Source: Acidovorax sp. DW039
GTDB taxonomy: Bacteria; Pseudomonadota; Gammaproteobacteria; Burkholderiales; Burkholderiaceae_C
NCBI RefSeq assembly: GCF_037101375.1
Contig: NZ_AP029020.1
Coordinates: 248,001-312,000 of the forward strand
Length of the DNA: 64,000 bases
Direction of reading: 5' to 3'
Shown: one piece after another, positions 35,151 to 44,066 of the stretch
How positions within the stretch are numbered: the stretch's first letter is position 1
How the letters are laid out: each line of letters starts with the position of its first letter
The notes under the pieces: generated by a model
What the model was told of the DNA's origin: nothing
The model's database searches: none
The model's input: the letters and a program-made list of their open reading frames with translations, nothing else
Translations under genes and position numbers: made by a program

Positions 35151-35848
35151 CGACGTTGAGAGAGGCACCTCAAAACGAAAAGTGTTCACGCAACTGATGT
35201 TGTGCCTACTGCAGCTGGTTGGCGTCAGCTACTAGGTGCGAAACTCACCAAAATTCCATTTGGAATCAGTGACTTACGCCGCGCCACCGAGAACGCGCGA
35301 GACAGACCGCTCCAAAGTCGTGTCCAAATGGTTGACACATGGTAGTTTTCGACGAAGATCTGGGTGTGTCCATCTGGTTGACACAAATGCTGAACGCCAC
35401 TTCATTTGCCTGAGTGCGCCAGTGATCTTTAGTTTTTGACCCTGTGCCTACTGTGTCGTGGGCCGATGACGTGCTCGCGTGACGTCTAAGCGCCGCGCGG
35501 CGTGCCCTTGGCGCTGCGTTGCACGAGATGGCTCAGTGGGGCGGGCTGCGAAGCATGTGGCGTTGGAACGCTGCTGACTAGATGATGCCCGCAGGATCAA
35601 TGGCGGTCCGCACCGACACCTTGAGATGGGAGGCACTCGATGCTGTAAATCCGATCACTTGACAGTGGCCTACATACCGGCCGATACTAAAAAGGCAGCG
35701 TCAACCTGACCTAGACCGCACAGGCTGAACAAGGAACTGTCGCTGCACACGACCGCTTTTTCGAGTTTCGGACCTCCGTAAATCTCGGCCATCGTGACTA
35801 CAACCCGTGCACTAATTCGATGGCTGAAATTTTTACGCGAGAAATTTC
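35151..35848. other. Long gap with a 20-bp direct repeat
   Basis: About 700 bases without a supportable gene. GTGTCCAAATGGTTGACACA (35320-35339) and a copy differing at two positions (35366-35385) form a direct repeat 46 bases apart. Each is also partly palindromic (TGTC..TTGACA). Such repeats occur at ends of IS21-type elements and at operators, but neither is established here. Nothing else recognisable. Confidence 0.5.
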
Positions 35849-37021
35849 ATGTCTGATTTCGACGCTGGGCTTTTCAAGCCCATCTGCACGGCCCTAATTG
35901 AGGCATTTGCTTCCGAAGGTCACCACCTCGGCCGTTCCAATGCCCATGAGGTCTTGGCCGCAGCGCTAGGATTTTGGACTTACAGCCTCGTCCGACAGCA
36001 CGCCACCCCATTAGCAACACGGCTGGTGCATCGTTACGAGCGTCGGGAAGAACTCCCTCGACACTGGGCGCACCTGACTAAGCGCATCGAAGTCATTCTT
36101 GGCGTGTCCACTTGGGCTGCACAGGCATTGGTCCCCATTGTTCATCGGATAGTGCTCGACAGTGGATTGGCGGTAGACACGCACAGCCTGATTTTCGAAA
36201 GCGAACACCTCTCCACCCGCGATTCAATTCTCAAAGCTATTGACGATGTGGATTTCGCACCAACGAAAGCCACTGTTGCCATGCGGCGCGGCCTGCTGCC
36301 CTATCCAACCCGCACGAGCCTGGAAGAGCGTTTGCACGACGTTGCCCCCCAATACGCCAGGGAATTCGGGAAACGTACCGCGTACCTCTGGTTGAAGCCA
36401 TCGACACAGATTCGCGCCTTGACGCCTGCCGTTGAAGACAGCTACTCCGTGTTAAACAACACGGCTCGTACCAGTTTGGGCCTCAACTTCACCATCGTAA
36501 TACCGGACAAAGACTTTCGCGGCAAGCCTCACTTCACACTCCTGTCGCCAACAATGAGCTTTGACGAAGCGCATCCTGACGGCTGGCGCGTGAACTTGAT
36601 CATGAAGTTTGTCGTCACTGATGCTCAACAGCAGGCATCGGGCGAACCGAAACTGGAAGATTTGATTGGTAAGTCTGTTGCCGACCTGCCGGAAGTGAAG
36701 GTTTGCCCTCGTTGCCTAACTCTCCATATGCATCCAGAACTGGGGCATCACTGCACTGCCTCAGTAAATGCCATCGGTATCACAAACGCTATTGAACGCT
36801 TACGTGCTTCTGGCGCGACAGGCGCCACCACCGATCAACTTTCCGCAGCAATGGTCGCCGCTGGTCATGTCGAAACGGATCTGGCAACGCTAGAGCAGTT
36901 TTTGGGTCGCCACGCTCGCGCGCTTCGGCTGCGGCGCTATGGCGGTGTTTGGGTCTTCACGAAGACTCAGGCCCCTTCAGACTCTCTATTTGAGCAGCGC
37001 TTTGAAGGCCTGAACATCTGA
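35849..37021 (+). CDS. Unrecognised protein with zinc-binding motif
   Basis: A 390-residue soluble protein I do not recognise. The N-terminal third is helical. A middle region (about 190-260; TSLGLNFTIVIPDKDFRG, HPDGWRVNLIMKFVVTD) looks like a beta-rich domain. Near residue 286 a CPRC motif followed by LTLHMHPELGHHC could bind zinc. The C-terminal 100 residues look like a winged-helix regulatory domain (GATTDQLSAAMVAAGHVETD). Codon use is normal for a real gene, and the frame is open from a start placed after an AT-rich leader. The neighbourhood is island-like. It could be an accessory regulator or part of an undescribed module. Confidence 0.65.
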   Translation: MSDFDAGLFKPICTALIEAFASEGHHLGRSNAHEVLAAALGFWTYSLVRQHATPLATRLVHRYERREELPRHWAHLTKRIEVILGVSTWAAQALVPIVHRIVLDSGLAVDTHSLIFESEHLSTRDSILKAIDDVDFAPTKATVAMRRGLLPYPTRTSLEERLHDVAPQYAREFGKRTAYLWLKPSTQIRALTPAVEDSYSVLNNTARTSLGLNFTIVIPDKDFRGKPHFTLLSPTMSFDEAHPDGWRVNLIMKFVVTDAQQQASGEPKLEDLIGKSVADLPEVKVCPRCLTLHMHPELGHHCTASVNAIGITNAIERLRASGATGATTDQLSAAMVAAGHVETDLATLEQFLGRHARALRLRRYGGVWVFTKTQAPSDSLFEQRFEGLNI

Positions 37022-37273
37022 AGACAGGGTGCCGAGAGTCTTGATCAGGCTCTATGGTGCTCGCCCAAAATAGGCAGGCGCATTGCATTGATCCAGTCCG
37101 ACAAACGGAGCACCGCTATACGTGACGTCAGCGGTACGCCGCAATCACGGGCGTAGTTAATGGCTCTGATGAGGTGCGCCACCAGTCAACGACCCAAACA
37201 GTTTCACAAGGCGCTGCGGCTTTTGGTCCGGGAGCGGCGTTCTTACGGTAACGGGCCCAAAAGGAAGTTTTTT

Positions 37274-37582
37274 ATGAAAGTTCACGACATAGTGGGAAAA
37301 ACCATTTCCTCGGCGGAATCAACCCGCGCTGCCCTAAACGCCCATGGTGAGGCCTACGCCTACCTTGAGGCCGTCCGGACAGGGACAGTTGATGACTTGC
37401 TGAAGCTCGCTGCTAAAAATATCCAAGAAGCAAAGGGCTGCTCAGCAGCTAAAGCTTTCGAAATCGTCGGCCAGCGTGGCGTCTATATTGAAGAACTAGC
37501 CCGTGGTGACTCAACGTTTCACGCGGCCAGGAAACAGTTGCAAGCTGGTGATGACAACGCAGTCGCTGCTCAAGCCATATAA
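37274..37582 (+). CDS. Small hypothetical protein
   Basis: A 102-residue, mostly helical, acidic protein (start MKVHDIVGKTISSAESTRA; the middle is rich in Ala and Lys). The ATG at 37274 has a GGAAG ribosome site at good spacing and the gene is followed by a rho-independent terminator, so it is likely expressed. No family recognised. It is separated from the preceding zinc-motif gene by 250 bases of DNA with nothing identifiable. Confidence 0.55.
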   Translation: MKVHDIVGKTISSAESTRAALNAHGEAYAYLEAVRTGTVDDLLKLAAKNIQEAKGCSAAKAFEIVGQRGVYIEELARGDSTFHAARKQLQAGDDNAVAAQAI

Positions 37583-37612
37583 ATTTTGTTGAGGACACTC
37601 AGAGCCACTATA

Positions 37613-37638
37613 AGCCAGCCCACGGGTTGGCTTTTTTT
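37613..37638 (+). terminator. Rho-independent terminator
   Basis: AGCCAGCCC, a two-base loop, and GGGTTGGCT form a strong stem followed by seven T residues, 30 bases after the stop of the small gene. Confidence 0.8.
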
Positions 37639-38318
37639 ATGGATCAATGAGGGCCCCAACTGGATACTCTCCCGCAAAACCATCAGGCTGGCGCTGGAGT
37701 CACCAAGTGCATCTTTTAGACTCCGCGCTGTCAGTTTAGCGGGTCGATGGAGTTTGACGACCGAGGACAGCGCGTTGTGACCACGGCACCTCATGTTCGG
37801 GGTGGATCCACGAATTATTGATTTGTCGAGGTCGTGAGTTCAGCGGGCCAAGAAATACCGACAATGGAAAGCACGTCAAAGAAAGAAGGAATAAACAGCA
37901 GCTTTTTAATAGCTAAAAAGCTTATGAGTCAAAACTGGTCATATCCCGGCTTACTACCCTATGAGGCCATTTTCCGGCGCGAGGCGAAGAGTTACTCGCG
38001 GCAGCAGTTACGGGAGCGTTCACTGATTGCTTTTGATACCGCGCCCGGTTCCGTCTTGTTGATCTGCGCGGCCTGGACGAACACTACCCGGTGCTGCAGT
38101 CGCTACTCCCCTTGCACAACCTGGCAGTGATCGGCTTCACCGCAGCATTGTTCAAGCCGCATGGAGTGCACAGGTTGCCATCATCCCGTAATACTGCAGC
38201 GCACTCCGTACGAATACGGATCAGTCCTTCTGGGTTTGCACCGCACGGTTCCACAGCAATCAGCCATGTGAGCTGTGTCTTCTCATCTGTGATTACTCTT
38301 GCTTAGCTGGATCAGCCA
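37639..38318 (+). pseudogene. Gap containing a broken reading frame
   Basis: Of this 680-base gap, about 38042-38170 reads like genuine coding sequence (RFRLVDLRGLDEHYPVLQ, then LPLHNLAVIGFTAALFKPHG). It has no start and is out of frame with the plausible coding stretch before it (from an ATG at 37864, MESTSKKEGINSSFLIAKK). It is probably a frameshifted, partly deleted gene of unknown family. The remainder shows nothing. Confidence 0.35.
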
Positions 38319-39434
38319 ATGAACGAAGAGATAGACGATGACTTCGTGAAGATACTCACAGCGCTCGCTGGGTCGCGCGTTGAGATGGCGTTTGAGAGGC
38401 GTGGTGAGGGAACTTCGACGTACCCCTTCCATGGAGAAATCTTATCCGTGGATGAGCATGCAGGCACGATACAAATCCTACGCACCAGAACGCACGCAGG
38501 CGAAGTCCACACCATGGGTCTTCGATACTTCCTGAGTGCTACAGCGCCCAACTGCGAACCTTTTTTGAACAGCCTAGCGATTGATCGTCATAAGGCCCAG
38601 CTACAAAAATCAGTTGTTCGTGATAGGGCGATAGAAGTCCTGAAAGCGGATTCATTGGGCATTCAGAGCCACACTCTCACTGAATCCAGGTTTCTGAGCA
38701 CGTCAACCATGGGCGATAAGCCGTCCAAAAGGTTCATTTTCGCAGATAAGTTGGATGCCACTCGGACCGTCAGCATCAGTGCCCGCTCAATGGCAGATGC
38801 GTCGAAATTCATGGCATCTCAGGACCTTTTCATGACCCTGGATGAGTCATTAGTGATCGCAATCAAGGGGCATGTGCTCTGGCCTGCGGGGATCGCCTAC
38901 GACAGGCTCAGCAACCCTGAGGCTTGGAAAGCACCTTGGGATGCTATTTTCACGGCTCTTGACGATCTTCCCGCCGCAGCGTTGACGTTTTACCTTCAAA
39001 AAATGCGGGGCGGTTCAGTTGCTGTGAGGGACATCCAATCAATCGCTCCCTCAGTGCGTAGTAGTCTTGCGATCCGTAGTTTGCTGACCACGGAGGAACG
39101 CCCCGCGTCATACGAAGAAACCGTGAAACGAATCTCGGTTTCTGGTCTGAAAGATCTGCTCAAACATGCGGGAGTAAAGGCAAGAGTTCCGACGCGGTTG
39201 CTACTTGAGGCTCAGGTCCTATCTGTTATGACAAACGATCTGCACAAGAAGGCATTGCAGCTGATGAGTGCTCCCAAAACGTCCCTGAGGCCTCCGTGTG
39301 AAATGTCGAATGATGATTTCGCAAAAGCCCTCAATGAAATGCGGGATTTGATCTACACGATGCGCCAGTGGCTCAGAGCAACTTACGAATTGGAGCGCGA
39401 GGATGAACTAAGGTCACTTTCAGCCAGTCACTGA
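38319..39434 (+). CDS. Unrecognised protein, upstream partner of CoiA-like gene
   Basis: A 371-residue protein with no family I can name. The N-terminal 75 residues look like a small beta-barrel (SM/SH3-like: RVEMAFERRGEGTSTYPFHG, EILSVDEHAGTIQIL). The rest is mixed, ending in helices (DFAKALNEMRDLIYTMRQWL). No signal peptide or membrane segment. It lies 34 bases before the CoiA-like gene on the same strand and probably forms a two-gene unit with it. The function is unknown; a nucleic-acid role is plausible from the partner and the barrel-like start. Confidence 0.65.
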   Translation: MNEEIDDDFVKILTALAGSRVEMAFERRGEGTSTYPFHGEILSVDEHAGTIQILRTRTHAGEVHTMGLRYFLSATAPNCEPFLNSLAIDRHKAQLQKSVVRDRAIEVLKADSLGIQSHTLTESRFLSTSTMGDKPSKRFIFADKLDATRTVSISARSMADASKFMASQDLFMTLDESLVIAIKGHVLWPAGIAYDRLSNPEAWKAPWDAIFTALDDLPAAALTFYLQKMRGGSVAVRDIQSIAPSVRSSLAIRSLLTTEERPASYEETVKRISVSGLKDLLKHAGVKARVPTRLLLEAQVLSVMTNDLHKKALQLMSAPKTSLRPPCEMSNDDFAKALNEMRDLIYTMRQWLRATYELEREDELRSLSASH

Positions 39435-39468
39435 TTGCAGTGGACAGAGCCAGGGGTACGATTGCACA

Positions 39469-41517
39469 GTGGCAGGAACGACTTCCATCAAGCAAGTTGA
39501 GAAAGGCAAGGCTCGCGCGGCATTGCGTGAGCTGATCATTGCCTGGGCCCATGATGCAGATACGAACTCGGCCACATACATCCTGGAACTAGGCCCTGAC
39601 CGCTCTGGTGCCAAATCTCGCTGTCTCTGCCCTGGTTGCGGCAGTCCGCTGATCGCCGTCAACAACGCAAAAATCCAGCGCAAGGTTCGACCCCACTTCC
39701 GCCACCAACAAGGCGTCAACAGCAAGAACTGCTCTATCGTGGCTGCGCGGCTGGCCCTTCTGCGTTCTATGAATGAACTGGGCTGGATAGATCTGCCTGC
39801 ACGCGAACGCAAGGCCACTATGACAGGACTGGATGGCACCAGCTATGAAGGAATCGCGGCCAGACCACCCGAGCGCATCTACATCACCAAGGTCGAGTTC
39901 AGCAACAGTGCCCCGGCAGTGCTGCATTGCGCCGATGGCAGAAAAATCAACGTCGTGCTGCATGGCGATGCAGCATCCCCCCATGATTCAACTACCCATG
40001 GGGCCACCATTGTCATAGAGGTGGACGATCCTGATATCGCTCTCATGGATCCTCAAGAGCTGAGGCAGCTCATCACCTTGAACCCCGCCGCCTGCTGGCG
40101 TCAGCATTGGAATGACGCGGAAATTCTGGAAGAGGCCAATAGTCAGGCGCGCGATACCGCCATTGAGCATCTGGCGCTTGCCCCCGATGACCTGGAGCTT
40201 CCCAGCGACATGCCCGCTGAACTCAAGTCTGAAACCGTCCTTCACTACGCTGTGAAGCACATTCTCAAGGAGGCTGGTGAGCTGCATACCCCTGAAGCTG
40301 TTGTGTATGCAGAGGCCTTCTCTGAGATTGATCACCACCACCGGACATGGAGGCTTCCTGAGCAGCGCTTGCGGCTTTCCAATGTGGAAATGGAAAAGAG
40401 ATTGGGCCTGACCCGTCCTGATCTCGTCTGCCAGGCGGTGGATACCTCAAATGGCCCCTCCTACCCTGTTCTGTGCATAGAAGTCACGGTATCGAACCGC
40501 ATCTCGGAGGAGAGGCGCAACAGGATCCAGAAGGTTGGAATGCCTGCGATTGAGATTGACCTCAGCCGCCTGCAGGGGCGCATCACCAGGGACAAGCTCA
40601 AACAACTGGTCGTCAACTCATCCCAATTGAAGCAGTGGATCTTCAATCCAGTGTTGCGCGATAGATCCATGGAACTCGATAAAGAGGTCCGTGATTTGGC
40701 TTCCGCTGAGGACGATGCTCTCCAAGAGCAAAGAGAAAAGCTTGAGCGGATCAAGGCGATCCCTCGGCGCCAGATAGTTGATCTCTACATTGAGTCTGCT
40801 TACCGTTACTTCCTTCTTTTCCAAGACACTGAGGGCAGCTGGCCAGCGCAAAACTCTTCACAGTTCATTGCTGTAGTGAAAGCAAAGCAGCAGTTGTGCG
40901 AGCATGCAAGGCTGCTTGCCGCCAAAGGTTTCCCAGGCGCCGATGAGAACGATTTTCTAAACCCACGCGGGCTGCTGGAAGGGCTGCTTTCACTCAAATT
41001 TGATCGTGGTCTATCGCGCAAGCTGAACACAGGGTTTGAGGTGTTAAATGTGCTGATGTCGGAGGGCAAGGGGATCACCCACGAACTCACACCGATATAC
41101 CTTGCTGCGGCCAAAGTTTTCGATGTGCCAATGACCTCAGAGCAGCAGGCCATTTTTGGGGAATGGAGTAAAGCAGCACGGCACCGCATTGCAACCATAA
41201 AGCACAGCTACGTTCGGAACAGCAAATACGATGCGCTCATTGGTACCCTATTCCCCGAGTTGATTGATGCGCTGGTGCGCACTACGAGCAGGCATCTGGC
41301 AACCGTCTATGAAAAACACCAGCCCCGCACTCAAGGAATCAGTGCGCGGGCGTCCTCGCCACTGAAGACCTCGAAACAGCTCAGCTACACGGTTCCACAG
41401 TGGCTGCAAAATCCCATGTTTTTTTCTGGTGCCGAACTGCAAAACTGGATAGAGCAGAACCCCGAGTCGGCGAAAACCCTCGGCATTCAAACCAGTGAGA
41501 AGAATAGAGACGCCTGA
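39469..41517 (+). CDS. CoiA-like protein with zinc finger and PD-(D/E)XK-type core
   Basis: A 682-residue protein. An N-terminal zinc-ribbon-like site (C54-x2-C57 in CLCPGCGSP, then H76-F-R-H79 and C88) is followed by a putative nuclease core: a helix with H259 and K263 (SETVLHYAVKHILKE), D318 in LGLTRPDLV, and E338-V-T340 in LCIEVTVSNRIS. This finger-plus-core layout is that of the CoiA competence/nuclease-like family (PF06054 type), where the last motif residue is often not lysine. The C-terminal 300 residues are helical and unrecognised. The start is GTG with an AGGGG site. It forms a unit with the upstream gene; a DNA-processing or defence role is an inference. Confidence 0.65.
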   Translation: MAGTTSIKQVEKGKARAALRELIIAWAHDADTNSATYILELGPDRSGAKSRCLCPGCGSPLIAVNNAKIQRKVRPHFRHQQGVNSKNCSIVAARLALLRSMNELGWIDLPARERKATMTGLDGTSYEGIAARPPERIYITKVEFSNSAPAVLHCADGRKINVVLHGDAASPHDSTTHGATIVIEVDDPDIALMDPQELRQLITLNPAACWRQHWNDAEILEEANSQARDTAIEHLALAPDDLELPSDMPAELKSETVLHYAVKHILKEAGELHTPEAVVYAEAFSEIDHHHRTWRLPEQRLRLSNVEMEKRLGLTRPDLVCQAVDTSNGPSYPVLCIEVTVSNRISEERRNRIQKVGMPAIEIDLSRLQGRITRDKLKQLVVNSSQLKQWIFNPVLRDRSMELDKEVRDLASAEDDALQEQREKLERIKAIPRRQIVDLYIESAYRYFLLFQDTEGSWPAQNSSQFIAVVKAKQQLCEHARLLAAKGFPGADENDFLNPRGLLEGLLSLKFDRGLSRKLNTGFEVLNVLMSEGKGITHELTPIYLAAAKVFDVPMTSEQQAIFGEWSKAARHRIATIKHSYVRNSKYDALIGTLFPELIDALVRTTSRHLATVYEKHQPRTQGISARASSPLKTSKQLSYTVPQWLQNPMFFSGAELQNWIEQNPESAKTLGIQTSEKNRDA

Positions 41518-41612
41518 GCTGCGAGCGCAGCTGTATCCAGTAGCCCACACCTGCACACACTCTGTGCATCGCCGCTTACACTTCGCTCACAACAATCATT
41601 GGCAACGACACC

Positions 41613-41915
41613 ATGAATCGTCCAGAACTCGTTGAGTTAATTGCGTCCAAGAACGAACTGTCCAAGAGCGCCGCAAACCGGGTGCTGGACACCTTGATCG
41701 AGACCATTCAAAACACCGTCAAAAAAGGAGAAGCGGTGCAGTTGATCGGCTTTGGCACGTTCAAGGCAAGCAAGCGCGCTGCGCGCACCGGCAAAAACCC
41801 AGCCACTGGTGCCGCCATCAAGATCCCCGCATCCACGGTGCCCAAGTTCGTTGCAGGGGCCAAGTTCAAAGCTGTGGTGGACCCCAAGGCTGCCAAGCGC
41901 AAAGCAGCTAAGTAA
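41613..41915 (+). CDS. HU-family DNA-binding protein
   Basis: A 100-residue HU/IHF-type protein. It starts MNRPELVELIASKNELSKSA, has the conserved GFGTFKASKRAARTGKNPATG arm region (split here for length) and a lysine/alanine-rich C-terminal tail (KAAKRKAAK). It bends DNA nonspecifically as a dimer. It is a monocistronic gene with its own terminator, between the CoiA-like gene and the XRE gene. HU homologues in islands often support phage or element maintenance. Confidence 0.93.
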   Translation: MNRPELVELIASKNELSKSAANRVLDTLIETIQNTVKKGEAVQLIGFGTFKASKRAARTGKNPATGAAIKIPASTVPKFVAGAKFKAVVDPKAAKRKAAK

Positions 41916-41936
41916 ACAGCCGCCCTACTCCCATAG

Positions 41937-41975
41937 AAAACGCCGCCACTGGTCTCACGCCACTGGCGGCGTTTT
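41937..41975 (+). terminator. Rho-independent terminator after HU gene
   Basis: AAAACGCCGCCA pairs perfectly with TGGCGGCGTTTT across a 15-base middle part, ending in a T-run. As the stem starts with A residues it could act in both directions. Confidence 0.88.
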
Positions 41976-42001
41976 AACTTCGATATCCAACGAATTTACC
42001 C

Positions 42002-42472
42002 ATGACGGCATTCCAAGTGTCTTTTCAGGCGGAGATCGCCCGCCTGGTTCGCAAGCAGGTCAAGGATGATCAGGCCGCGCTCAAGCAATCTGACCGTAAA
42101 CAGCGCGAGGAAGTCACCAATCTCAAGCAAGAAGTCAAAGCGCTGAGCGGCTAGGTGCGTACGCTCACCAAGCAGCTGGCCAGAATGGAAAAATTGCTCC
42201 AGAGCCAGCAGCCAGTCAAAGAGCCGCGCGTGCCCCGCTCTCCTGATGGTTTTGTTTTTGACGACCAAGCACTGATCGCCAAGCGTCATGAGCTGGGCCT
42301 CACGCAAGCCCAGATGGCGCAGTTGCTTGGGGTATCGAGCCTTTCTGTCTACAAGTGGGAAACCGGCTCCGTTCATCCTCGTGCCAAGCAGCTGGAGCGG
42401 CTGCAAGAGGTTTTGAAGATGGGCCCACGGCAAGCCATGAAAGCCATTCGCGCCACCACCGCTGAGGCATAG
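42002..42472 (+). pseudogene. XRE-family regulator interrupted by a TAG
   Basis: One continuous frame of 157 codons is broken by TAG at 42152-42154. Before it: MTAFQVSFQAEIARLVRKQ, then a coiled-coil-like stretch (REEVTNLKQEVKALSG). After it: VRTLTKQLARMEKLL, continuing the same heptad pattern, then an XRE helix-turn-helix (LTQAQMAQLLGVSSLSVYKW). The stop therefore looks like a point mutation in one protein. The GTG directly after the stop (42155) could restart translation and yield the 105-residue DNA-binding half. A target may be the downstream PD-(D/E)XK-like gene. Confidence 0.7.
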
Positions 42473-42477
42473 TGCTT

Positions 42478-43092
42478 ATGCCTGACACCTACAGCAGCTT
42501 TCGCGCTGGCCTCGAAGCAGGCCTTGCCTGCCTGTGGAAGCCATGGTTCATGAGTGGCGTGCGCAACGGCGGGTATGAGCAGACGCTGCGCAACGTGTGC
42601 ATGCCAGCCATCGAAGAGGCCATGGGCCGTACTGCCTTCACCGAGTCAGACGGTCGCCGTGACCTGGTTTTGACCAGCGTGCGGAGCGATGCTCCGTCGA
42701 GCACCGCATGTGAGTTCAAAACCAACTTCGCATCTCAGATTGGAGACATCGAGACCCGCCCAGCTCAAGCGCTGCTTCAAATCAACCGCAGCAGCCTCAA
42801 AACCCATCAGGATCGTATCGTGGTCTACGCCGTGGCAGAGCTAGTGCTCGAAAGTGACAGCGACCAGTGCCTGGCAGTGCATCACAACGCCAGCGTCGGA
42901 CCGAAATCCTACAAACGATTCCTCAAAGAAAACCCGGCTCAGATGCAGCGGATCTCACGGATCTTCGACTCCCCACAAGATCCAGGTCAACGTTTCGAGC
43001 GTGTCTTCGAGAAGGGGCTGAGAAAGCTGTACCTTGAAGACAAGTCGGGGTTTGCGCGCCTGCATGTTTGGACGCTCTACGTGCCAGGTTGA
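42478..43092 (+). CDS. PD-(D/E)XK-like protein, possible endonuclease
   Basis: A 204-residue protein I do not recognise as a whole. The pattern RRDLVLTS (D62) followed by ACEFKTNF (E79-x-K81) has the spacing of a PD-(D/E)XK nuclease core, seen in many restriction enzymes. The N-terminus is helical (GLEAGLACLWKPWFMSG). ATG 42478 is preferred; a GTG lies six bases earlier, inside the end of the XRE gene, so the two are co-transcribed. No methyltransferase gene is nearby, so a classical restriction-modification pair is not supported. Confidence 0.55.
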   Translation: MPDTYSSFRAGLEAGLACLWKPWFMSGVRNGGYEQTLRNVCMPAIEEAMGRTAFTESDGRRDLVLTSVRSDAPSSTACEFKTNFASQIGDIETRPAQALLQINRSSLKTHQDRIVVYAVAELVLESDSDQCLAVHHNASVGPKSYKRFLKENPAQMQRISRIFDSPQDPGQRFERVFEKGLRKLYLEDKSGFARLHVWTLYVPG

Positions 43093-43119
43093 AGCGGTAC
43101 CACCACCAGCGTTGTATCT

Positions 43120-43475
43120 TCACCCTTGACCAAGTGGCGGCGGGTCAGTGGCATCCTCTGCCTCAAACCGTTCATTGAACACCCAGCGAAAAGGTGTGTC
43201 TTGGGACTCGTCATCAAAAAGCTCGCTGGCCATCTTGCATTTCACGGTCACGGTAGGCACTTCGGTACCCCAGACATCGTGCTCAAAGAAAGCTCCCTGC
43301 AGCCGTTGGAGAGATAAGAATGCCCACGGGTGCACGAGTACCCACAATGCCCCCTGCCGCTTCTCACCAAAAAATCATAGCGACACCCGCAGTCGTAGGA
43401 GCGATGCTCACGGTGGATCGCTAGCTTGATCTCACTACTCAAGCTGGCATCGCCACTTTTACGCATGCTGCTCAA
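43120..43475 (-). pseudogene. Unrecognised gene with a frameshift at a T6 run
   Basis: The minus strand reads MSSMRKSGDASLSSEIKLAI through YDCGCRYDF, then a run of six T. In the next frame it reads GEKRQGALWVLVHPWAFLSL to the end (RFEAEDATDPPPLGQG). One extra T would join both parts into a 118-residue protein. The family is unknown. A sequencing error, a phase-variable tract or a decayed gene are all possible. The 3' end faces the PD-(D/E)XK-like gene. Confidence 0.5.
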
Positions 43476-44066
43476 GCTGTTGTTTTAGGCACCCAAAATG
43501 GAAAGCCCCCTGTGGCACAAACAAGCCAGCCCTTGAGGGAGATGAAGACCTCTTGCACCGTGCTTTCGACACAGCAGCCATGCGACATGGTTCACATATT
43601 CCGGCGACTGGCTTACGAACAAGCTCTCGAAGATCGCAAGGTAGCCGAAATCAACGCATCTGCCCCTCCCGCCTCAGCATTTGCGAACTGATTTGAAATG
43701 CCACCGCATGCCCCCTCGTCCGACAAGCTTTCTTAAAAAAAACTCTTCGTCATACAGGCTGTCCTCGCTGCACAGACTCATCAGTAGATGTTTTCGACAG
43801 ACTATTCCAATGTCCTCATCTGCATTGTGTACACGACTTAAATAGAGCGCGGCCTAGTGCGCGTTACACCAAATATGGCAGTGAAAAATCATCACACGCG
43901 TTAAGAGCAATATTTATACAAGTGATATAGAACATCATCAGCGTTCCATTGACTGATATTGCTGCAAAGCGAATGATTGATCCCTAGGCGCTGCGTGCTT
44001 CTACACGGGGCCCGACGATCTGGTTGATCAACCGATTGGCAACGATATAAAACAAAGGAGACGCCC
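43476..44066. other. Gap upstream of the salicylate cluster
   Basis: About 590 bases. A small open frame at 43542-43691 (MVHIFRRLAYEQALEDRKVA-like) is doubtful. The last 150 bases are the promoter region of the nagG operon; see the candidate NagR site at 43934. Nothing else is visible. Confidence 0.45.
43934..43948. promoter_or_regulatory. Candidate NagR/NahR-type binding site
   Basis: ATCATCAGCGT matches the first half of the reverse complement of the NahR consensus (ATCA, two bases, AGC, one base, T), but the second half (GAAT) does not fit. It lies about 120 bases before nagG, a reasonable activator distance. Support is weak. Confidence 0.3.
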
